From Saprospiraceae bacterium (GTDB taxonomy: Bacteria; Bacteroidota; Bacteroidia; Chitinophagales; Saprospiraceae), in contig JABDLW010000136.1 of the NCBI GenBank assembly GCA_013001805.1, positions 1-7,238 of the forward strand: a stretch of 7,238 nt of DNA, given 5' to 3'. Positions 1 through 5,449 of this stretch are shown here, in pieces. Every line of letters begins with the position of its first letter. Within the stretch, counting starts at the first letter, position 1. The translations under genes were made by a program, and so were the position numbers. The notes beneath the pieces are model-generated. The model was not told the DNA's origin. It saw only the letters and a program-made list of their open reading frames with translations, and did no database searches.

Positions 1-559
1 TTCTGCCGATCCCATGGCCGTATCCCTTGTTTTTGTCACAACTTGTTTAGCTGCTGCGGCAGGAGCCATTGGAGCATTCGTCACTTCTTATTTGATGTTT
101 AAATCGCATGACCTTAGTATGGTACTCAACGGTATACTGGGTGGACTCGTCGGCATCACGGCTGGAGCCGACCAAATGGGTCCGGGGGCAGCCATTGCTA
201 TCGGAGCCGTTGCAGGCATAATCATCCCTCTATCCGTGGTATTCTTTGATAGGAAATTGAAACTTGATGATCCTGTGGGTGCAACATCGGTTCATTTGGT
301 CTGTGGAATCTGGGGCACACTGGCAGTAGGCATTTTTGGAGCTATGGCCAGCTTAAGCCAATTTTTCGAACAATTGATTGGAGTGGTTGCTATTGGGGCC
401 TTTGCATTTATTTTCTCTTACATCTTGATTACCATTCTCAAAATGACCATGGGCATCCGGGTGGAAGAAGAAGAAGAAGTCAGAGGTTTGGATATTTCAG
501 AACACGACATGGAGGCATATACCGATATAGAAAAAAGTTATGCTTTTGCTGTTAAATAA
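1..559 (+). CDS. amt: Ammonium transporter (Amt/AmtB family), C-terminal part, cut at the window's left edge
   Basis: This is the C-terminal half of an inner-membrane ammonium channel, which conducts ammonium/ammonia into the cytoplasm as a trimer. The frame is open from base 2, so the ATG at 14 is internal, not the start; Amt proteins usually have about 400 or more residues and only about 185 are here. Counting from the ATG at 14, a glycine-rich segment (residues 36-53, ending TAGAD) matches the late Amt helices. The stretch DDPVGATSVHLVCGIWG (85-101) carries the second pore histidine (H94, bases 293-295). Hydrophobic helices lie at about 60-78, 96-113 and 121-143. The tail from MGIRV (146) through EEEEEVRGLDISEHDMEAY is the conserved cytoplasmic C-terminus that, in known Amt proteins, contacts the PII protein GlnK. 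A PII gene further upstream would therefore be expected, but it lies outside the window. The next gene on the same strand is a porin. Confidence 0.96.
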   Translation, partial: SADPMAVSLVFVTTCLAAAAGAIGAFVTSYLMFKSHDLSMVLNGILGGLVGITAGADQMGPGAAIAIGAVAGIIIPLSVVFFDRKLKLDDPVGATSVHLVCGIWGTLAVGIFGAMASLSQFFEQLIGVVAIGAFAFIFSYILITILKMTMGIRVEEEEEVRGLDISEHDMEAYTDIEKSYAFAVK

Positions 560-615
560 GACTAAGTAATTCCCATGACCTGACCAGAAGCATGTAATTC
601 TCCTGGTTATCAAAT

Positions 616-645
616 GTGAGGGGTCTGAAAATCCCCTCACTTTAA
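616..645 (+). terminator. Hairpin after amt, possible weak terminator or attenuator
   Basis: A perfect 8-bp inverted repeat, GTGAGGGG (616-623) and CCCCTCAC (633-640), encloses a 9-base loop. It is followed by TTTAAT, a poor T-tract. The stem is GC-rich enough to matter, but the short U-run suggests partial termination or 3'-end protection of the amt message rather than a full stop. A second, weaker arm pair, ACCAG (583-587) and CTGGT (603-607), lies just upstream. Some readthrough into the porin gene at 668 is plausible. Confidence 0.5.
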
Positions 646-667
646 TAAATCAATAAACATAAAAACT

Positions 668-1783
668 ATGAAAAATCTAATGATTAAGTTTTTGATGGCA
701 AATTTTTGCCTATTACTTACTGCGGGATTAATTGCCCAAGAAGCGGATTCTATGCCAGAAAGTGAAGAAATGGAAAAGGAATCACCACTATCCATTAGTG
801 GTAGCGTTGACTTATATTATAAAGCTGATTTTGCCGGCAGTGCTGCTTCAGCTGCAAATATTAGTGGTGGTGAAAATTATACCTTTTTTGCGCCAGATAA
901 TAATTCTTTTTCTATTGGCATGGCCAATCTTATTTTGGAAAAATCACTGGGTAAATCTTCATTTGTAGCTGATCTTTCCTTCGGACCGAGAGGGGGTAGT
1001 TCATCCATTTTGACGCAGAACGAATCCGACGGTTCTTTCCACATTCAAAATTTGTATGTTAGCCACGCTTTCACTGATGGAATTACATTAAGTGCTGGAT
1101 TCATGGGTACATTTGTCGGCTATGAAGTCATTTCACCCGCGGCAAATTTTAACTATAGTACCTCTCATTTGTTTTCCTGGGGACCATTCCAGAACGCCGG
1201 TGTTAAACTGGATTTCGCCCTATCCGATAAATTTGGTCTGATGGTGGGACTGTTTAATGACTGGAATGCCTACACTGATTTGACATCAAAAAAAGATATT
1301 GGTGCCCAGTTATCCTATAGCATCGCCGACGGAAATGATATTTTTCTGAATTTTATTACCGGAGCAAGCAGTGGGACGGAAATAGACTTAACGGCTGGAT
1401 TCCAGTTGACGGATAAATTCTTTCTAGGAGTTAACGCCGCCACCTACAGTGTGCCTGATGAGGAAAAACTATTTAGTACTGGCTCTTCCGGCTTTTCTGG
1501 TGTAGCCTTGTACCCACAAGTTTCCATTACTGACAATTTTGCATTAGGATTGCGAGCAGAATATTTCTCAGAGAAAGAAATCAATGATATTTTTGCCGGA
1601 TCTTATACGGAGGCAGCCTCGGTTTTCTCTACCACTTTGACTGCAAATATCACGGCGGGAGCGATCACTTTCATACCTGAGTTTAGATTTGATAATGGTA
1701 GTCAGGATATTTATATCGATAGTGATGGAAATGCAACCGGAGGCGCTGCACAATTCCTAATTGCCGCTGTTTACGGTTTCTAA
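668..1783 (+). CDS. OmpL-like beta-barrel porin (BBP2 family), outer membrane
   Basis: This is a 371-residue outer-membrane porin candidate. Residues 1-24 form a signal peptide: a basic start (MKNLMIK), a hydrophobic core (LLLTAGLIA) and a cut near AQ. An acidic linker (about 25-38) follows, then alternating beta-strand sequence to a C-terminal phenylalanine in YGF, as in many barrels. Family-like stretches are SGSVDLYYKADF (about 44-55), NNSFSIGMANLILEKS, GYEVISPAANFNYSTSHLF and GLFNDWNAYTD. These resemble the putative beta-barrel porin-2 (PF07642) pattern as I recall it; no profile was run. Members are presumed passive channels of unknown specificity. It sits 108 bases after amt and 206 before glutamine synthetase, which suggests a role in nitrogen-solute uptake, but that is inference from position. 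The ATG at 668 is well placed before the signal peptide, behind an A/T-rich leader without Shine-Dalgarno. Confidence 0.85.
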   Translation: MKNLMIKFLMANFCLLLTAGLIAQEADSMPESEEMEKESPLSISGSVDLYYKADFAGSAASAANISGGENYTFFAPDNNSFSIGMANLILEKSLGKSSFVADLSFGPRGGSSSILTQNESDGSFHIQNLYVSHAFTDGITLSAGFMGTFVGYEVISPAANFNYSTSHLFSWGPFQNAGVKLDFALSDKFGLMVGLFNDWNAYTDLTSKKDIGAQLSYSIADGNDIFLNFITGASSGTEIDLTAGFQLTDKFFLGVNAATYSVPDEEKLFSTGSSGFSGVALYPQVSITDNFALGLRAEYFSEKEINDIFAGSYTEAASVFSTTLTANITAGAITFIPEFRFDNGSQDIYIDSDGNATGGAAQFLIAAVYGF

Positions 1784-1989
1784 GTACAGAAAGCAAAGAG
1801 CATTAAAGTTTGTAAAACACAAAAATAGTGACGCTATGTATTTGACAATTAGTGTCTTGTGTTAAAAAAAGGACGTTTGGATATCAAAATTTCATGAGAG
1901 TTCCGATTAACTGTCCGAAGGAAGAGTTTTAACTTAGAGGAGCAACTCTTTCAAAGAATCAATTTGTTAATGAAAATTATTAATTTATC
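1784..1989 (+). promoter_or_regulatory. Leader region of the glutamine synthetase gene, with two inverted repeats and weak promoter-like boxes
   Basis: These 206 bases hold no convincing gene. Two perfect 7-bp inverted repeats are visible: AACACAA (1816-1822) with TTGTGTT (1857-1863), and AAGAGTT (1922-1928) with AACTCTT (1944-1950, 15-base loop). Neither is followed by a T-run on this strand, so they are not obvious terminators of the porin gene. Compared with the Bacteroidota -7 consensus TAnnTTTG, TGTATTTG (1837-1844) and TCAATTTG (1959-1966) each match 7 of 8 positions. Neither has a good TTG box at the expected distance. I see no sigma-54 GG/GC pair. Own-promoter control of glutamine synthetase is likely, but the exact site is not determined. 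Confidence 0.3.
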
Positions 1990-3036
1990 ATGTCAAAAAG
2001 TAAGTTAGAATACATATGGCTCGATGGCTATAAACCTACCCAAAGTTTAAGAAGTAAAACAAAAATTGTAAAGAACTTCAGTGGTAAATTGGAGGATTGT
2101 CCAGAATGGGGTTTTGACGGATCTTCAACACAACAAGCTGAGGGAAATTCCTCCGATTGTCTCTTAAAACCCGTTTTCATCTGCCCTGATCCAGTAGTAA
2201 AAAATGGCTATCTGGTTATGACCGAAGTCTTAAATGCAGACGGAACTCCCCATGTGAGTAACGGCCGGGCTACCATTGCTGATGATGACGATGACTTTTG
2301 GTTTGGTTTCGAACAAGAGTACTTCCTGATGGATCCAGAAACGAAACTACCGATCGGTTTTCCTAAAGGAGGATATCCCCAACCCCAAGGACCTTATTAC
2401 TGTGGGGTAGGCGGTCAGAATGTATTTGGAAGGGACTTTAAAGATGAACACCTTGACCTCTGTCTGGAGGCGGGTCTCAATGTGGAAGGAACCAATGGTG
2501 AAGTAGCTGCGGGGCAATGGGAATGGCAAGTTTTTGCCAAGGGTGCCAAGCAGGCTGGAGATGAAGTATGGGTTGCGAGATATCTGATGGAAAGATTGAC
2601 GGAAAAATATGGATACTATGTAGAGTATCATCCTAAACCACTGGGTGATACCGATTGGAATGGCTCAGGTATGCATGCAAACTTCTCAAATGAGTTTATC
2701 AGGACTGCTGGGTCGAGAGAAAAAATCGAGAAAACATGCGAGGCTTTCCGGGACGTTGTCGATGATCACATCGCCGTATATGGTGCCTACAATGACCAAA
2801 GACTAACCGGGAAGCATGAAACAGCTGCAATTACGGATTTCTCTTACGGAGTGTCGGATAGAGGAGCTTCGATAAGAATCCCGGTTTTTACAGCTACGCA
2901 CGGCTGGAGCGGATATCTGGAAGATCGCCGACCAGCGTCAAATGCTGATCCCTACAAAGTTGCTGCCATTATTATTAAAACAGTAAAAGCAGCGACTACT
3001 GCAATGAGTAATCACAAAGAGGCCGTTACAGCCTAA
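1990..3036 (+). CDS. glnII: Type II (beta-grasp, eukaryote-like) glutamine synthetase
   Basis: It makes glutamine from glutamate, ammonia and ATP in the cytoplasm, the step that fixes ammonium delivered by Amt. The 348-residue length fits the GSII class, shorter than GSI (about 470) or GSIII (about 700). Visible motifs in order are: beta-grasp signature WGFDGSSTQQAEG (40-52); FGFEQEYF (105-112), with metal-binding glutamates; NGEVAAGQWEWQ (169-180), with glutamate/metal-binding glutamates; NGSGMHANFS (224-233), with the active-site histidine H229; the flexible loop NDQRLTGKHET (268-278); RGASIRIP (291-298), with substrate-binding arginines; and YLEDRRPASNADPY (309-322). All expected catalytic residues appear intact, so the enzyme should be active. 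GSII enzymes lack the adenylylation loop tyrosine of GSI, so control is more likely transcriptional or by feedback. The ATG at 1990 gives the expected N-terminus. A strong terminator follows. Confidence 0.97.
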   Translation: MSKSKLEYIWLDGYKPTQSLRSKTKIVKNFSGKLEDCPEWGFDGSSTQQAEGNSSDCLLKPVFICPDPVVKNGYLVMTEVLNADGTPHVSNGRATIADDDDDFWFGFEQEYFLMDPETKLPIGFPKGGYPQPQGPYYCGVGGQNVFGRDFKDEHLDLCLEAGLNVEGTNGEVAAGQWEWQVFAKGAKQAGDEVWVARYLMERLTEKYGYYVEYHPKPLGDTDWNGSGMHANFSNEFIRTAGSREKIEKTCEAFRDVVDDHIAVYGAYNDQRLTGKHETAAITDFSYGVSDRGASIRIPVFTATHGWSGYLEDRRPASNADPYKVAAIIIKTVKAATTAMSNHKEAVTA

Positions 3037-3059
3037 TTGCAATAATTTTATATTATCTT

Positions 3060-3098
3060 AAACCATCCCTGCAACACATTTGCAGGGATGGTTTTTTT
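3060..3098 (+). terminator. Strong rho-independent terminator of the glutamine synthetase gene
   Basis: A perfect 15-bp stem, AAACCATCCCTGCAA (3060-3074) and TTGCAGGGATGGTTT (3080-3094), encloses a 5-base CACAT loop. It is followed by an unbroken run of seven T (3092-3098) that overlaps the stem base. The hairpin begins 23 bases after the glutamine synthetase stop codon. The next gene's ATG begins at 3099, directly at the end of the T-run, which is an unusual arrangement. Confidence 0.95.
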
Positions 3099-5186
3099 AT
3101 GTCTGAGCTCCTTAAGGTCTGTAGTCTCTTACTACTTATTCCGCTTATTGTCACAAAGAGATCGTTGGCTCAAAATGACACCACTTTCCAGTTGCCATCA
3201 TTCGTGCAAGATGAAATCGAAGCCTATCTGGAAAATCTTGGTACGGAAAGTGAATTTGATTTCAATGACCTGGGAGATCATCTGGCACAATACCTCAGAA
3301 ATCCGCTGAGTCTCAACCAGGCTAGTTTTGAAGACCTGCAAGCAATGGGTCTCCTTTCCGACATTCAGATTGCTGATTTTCTTGACTATCGCCGTCAACT
3401 GGGTGATCTGACCAGCATTTATGAACTTCAGTCAATACCTTCCCTGGATCAAAATAGCATCGATCGCATAAGACCCTTCGCAACCATTTCCGAGGCTCAT
3501 AACGTAAGTTCAAGGGCCCTGGTAAAGATGCTGAGTACAGGTCGAAATGAGATCTTCCTGAGAACAACAAGGGTCTTGGAAAAGCAAAAAGGATATGAAG
3601 GGACAAATCAACGATCGGCAAGCTATCTCGGATCTCCCAATCAATATTATGTACGGTTTAAGCATCAATTTGAACAAAAGCTGAGCTACGGCTTCACGCT
3701 CGAAAAGGATCCCGGTGAGCCGTTTTTCAACAGGCAGCAGCCGGGTTTCGATTTTTATAGTTTTCACTTTATGGCCAGAGATCTCAATAAATATGTCCAG
3801 GCAATCGCCCTCGGCGATTTTGCCATTTCAATGGGACAAGGACTGATCATGCATTCGGGTTATGGTTCTGGTAAAGGCTCCTTCGTTACCAATATAAAGA
3901 GGGGCGGCAGAAGCTTGCGTCCTTATACCTCAGTAAATGAGGCATCAAATTTACGCGGAGCAGCCGCTTCCTTAGACTTGCAACCATTTGCCATTACCAT
4001 TTTTGCATCGAAGACCAAAAGAGATGCCAATGCTCAAATCGATAGTCTTGACCAGCAGGAATCTCTAATAAGTTTTTCATCACTCCAAGCTTCAGGATTA
4101 CATCGCACTATTCCGGAAATTGCCGACAAAGATGCAATCACACATTCGACCGTAGGTCTCACTGCAGGATTTAGACAAAATCGGCTAAAGTTAAATATCA
4201 ACCTGCTTCACAATAAGTTTAACAAACCATTTCTACGATCATCATTGCCTTATAATCAGTTTTATTTCCAGGGTCGACATCTCACTAATTTAAGCTTTGA
4301 CTACAGCTATCTTTATCGGAATTTTAATTTTTATGGCGAAACAGCCTGGAGTGATAATGGTGCAGTTGCCACCCTGAATGGCTTGATGATCACCCTCAGT
4401 CGCTACGTAGATCTGGTTGTATTGCACCGGGATTTGTCGTACAAATACCAGGCGCTGCAGGCGACACCCTTTATTGAATCTTCCGTAGCGAGCAATGAAA
4501 AGGGCCTATATCTTGGCTCTCAAATAAAAATAAACCCGTCATTATGGATAAGTATTTACGCCGACTATTGGAAACATCCCTGGTTGCGATTCAGGACCGA
4601 TGCTCCTTCTGTAGGCAATGAGCATTTTATCCGGTTCACTTACTACAAAAAGAGAAAATTAGAGTGTTACATTCAGTATAAATCCGAAAACAAAGCCATA
4701 AACGAGCGGATAGATAATTCTCCCACTAATCAATTATTCTATGGAAATAAGAGGAATTTAAGAATGCATATCAACAACAAAATCAATAAGACCCTGGAAT
4801 TAAGAAATCGCCTGGAGTTCACTTCTGTAAAATCCAACTCAAATAATAATAGTCGCGGATTTATGCTTTATCAGGATGTTATTTATAAATCACAGCGATC
4901 TCCCCTATCGCTCACTACAAGAATATGCTACTTTGATACCGACGATTACAATTCACGTATTTATGCCTACGAAAATGATATCCTCTACAGCTTTTCGGTT
5001 CCGCCATATTACGACCGGGGCATCCGTTATTATTTAAATCTTCGCTTTAGGTTTGGCGACTTGACACTGGAAAGCAGAGTTGAGCAAACCAGATTTGCCG
5101 ACCTTGAGTCGGTCGGTAATGGAAATGAAAAGATTGCCGGGAATACGAAAACCAGGATAAAATTGCAATGCCGTTACGTATTTTGA
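3099..5186 (+). CDS. Secreted helix-hairpin-helix protein with a predicted outer-membrane beta-barrel; function unknown
   Basis: This 695-residue protein resembles large 'helix-hairpin-helix domain-containing' proteins of Bacteroidota; no function is established that I know of. Residues 1-25 form a signal peptide (core VCSLLLLIPLIV, cut near SLAQ). An acidic helical segment (about 33-66) follows. Residues 68-127 are a ComEA-like module: NPLSLNQASFEDLQAMGLL, then QIADFLDYRRQLGDLTSIYEL, then IDRIRPF. From about 150 onward, alternating aromatic/polar strands dominate, with a conserved-looking glycine-rich stretch DFAISMGQGLIMHSGYGSGKG (240-260). The chain ends CRYVF, and a terminal aromatic is typical of outer-membrane barrels. 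Helix-hairpin-helix modules often bind DNA, so a periplasmic DNA-handling role is possible but unproven; the motif may instead mediate protein contacts. The ATG at 3099 is chosen because it precedes the signal peptide and the next in-frame ATG (residue 83) would delete it and half the module. No ribosome-binding site is visible outside the terminator stem. Confidence 0.85.
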   Translation: MSELLKVCSLLLLIPLIVTKRSLAQNDTTFQLPSFVQDEIEAYLENLGTESEFDFNDLGDHLAQYLRNPLSLNQASFEDLQAMGLLSDIQIADFLDYRRQLGDLTSIYELQSIPSLDQNSIDRIRPFATISEAHNVSSRALVKMLSTGRNEIFLRTTRVLEKQKGYEGTNQRSASYLGSPNQYYVRFKHQFEQKLSYGFTLEKDPGEPFFNRQQPGFDFYSFHFMARDLNKYVQAIALGDFAISMGQGLIMHSGYGSGKGSFVTNIKRGGRSLRPYTSVNEASNLRGAAASLDLQPFAITIFASKTKRDANAQIDSLDQQESLISFSSLQASGLHRTIPEIADKDAITHSTVGLTAGFRQNRLKLNINLLHNKFNKPFLRSSLPYNQFYFQGRHLTNLSFDYSYLYRNFNFYGETAWSDNGAVATLNGLMITLSRYVDLVVLHRDLSYKYQALQATPFIESSVASNEKGLYLGSQIKINPSLWISIYADYWKHPWLRFRTDAPSVGNEHFIRFTYYKKRKLECYIQYKSENKAINERIDNSPTNQLFYGNKRNLRMHINNKINKTLELRNRLEFTSVKSNSNNNSRGFMLYQDVIYKSQRSPLSLTTRICYFDTDDYNSRIYAYENDILYSFSVPPYYDRGIRYYLNLRFRFGDLTLESRVEQTRFADLESVGNGNEKIAGNTKTRIKLQCRYVF

Positions 5187-5221
5187 AAAAAAAATTAGCG
5201 AGTTGGTGTTAGGTTTTTTTT
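5186..5221. terminator. A9/T8 element between the convergent genes, possible weak bidirectional terminator
   Basis: A run of nine A (5186-5194) starts at the stop codon of the upstream + gene, and a run of eight T lies at 5214-5221. The two runs can pair with each other. The loop can add a short imperfect stem (TAGC with GTTA). Each run would supply the U-tract for one direction. The stem is almost entirely A/T and the element overlaps the last codons of the - strand gene, so strength is doubtful. Confidence 0.35.
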
Positions 5222-5446
5222 GGTTCTTTGACCTTCCAGCCGGAGAAAATAATAAGCTCGCAATGCATCGTCACTTTCGGTATAAAATAAAGCTCTTGCA
5301 TCAATATCTTGATCGGAGATTTTCTGCAGCATAGGCCGGGGATAAGTACTTGCCAGAGCTGGTAAAACGTAAAGATAGGTTAGGGCCAAAATTGTAGCAA
5401 AAAATAGAAATTTAAACCACTGATAAATAACGGATTGCTTTTCCAT
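5195..5446 (-). CDS. Small single-span membrane protein of unknown function, coupled to the YeiH-like gene
   Basis: I do not recognise this 83-residue protein. Residues 1-12 are short and polar with one lysine at 3 and one at 12. Residues 10-32 (from WFKFLFFATIL to about LPALA) form one hydrophobic segment, a transmembrane helix or an uncleaved signal anchor. The remainder (33-83) is soluble and ends in a basic tail (QRTKKNLTPTR). A stretch with mixed charge and aromatics, DARALFYTESDDALRAYYFLR (49-69), looks like an amphipathic helix. The ATG (5444-5446) lies three bases after the stop of the upstream transporter gene, so the two are almost certainly co-transcribed and probably translationally coupled. 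That suggests an accessory role for the transporter, by position only. Codon use looks like that of its neighbours. Confidence 0.65.
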   Translation of the reverse strand: MEKQSVIYQWFKFLFFATILALTYLYVLPALASTYPRPMLQKISDQDIDARALFYTESDDALRAYYFLRLEGQRTKKNLTPTR

Positions 5447-5449
5447 CTA

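Noticed and set aside
14..16. ATG at 14 as the start of a short ammonium transporter gene
   Set aside because: The frame is open upstream to the window edge, and the protein lacks the N-terminal half of Amt, so this methionine is internal.
732..968. A 78-codon open frame on the + strand in another frame of the porin gene
   Set aside because: It is nested in a clear porin reading frame, and its runs of Leu/Ile/Val come from the frame shift of beta-strand codons.
1970..2008. A 12-codon upstream frame (ATG at 1970) overlapping the glutamine synthetase start in another frame
   Set aside because: It could be a leader peptide, but it has no run of a regulatory amino acid and no ribosome-binding signal. 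A/T-rich leaders produce such short frames by chance.
2347..2631. A 94-codon open frame on the - strand
   Set aside because: It lies entirely inside the well-supported glutamine synthetase gene on the other strand, with no family resemblance.
3088..3309. An alternative ATG at 3088 inside the terminator arm, opening a 73-codon frame
   Set aside because: It is out of frame with the 695-residue gene and overlaps it almost fully. The frame lacks any domain, while the 3099 frame gives a signal peptide and a known module.
3198..3767. Three overlapping open frames on the - strand (66, 99 and 85 codons)
   Set aside because: They lie opposite the helix-hairpin-helix gene, overlap one another, have no recognisable domains and no start signals. 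They are shadows of the real coding strand.
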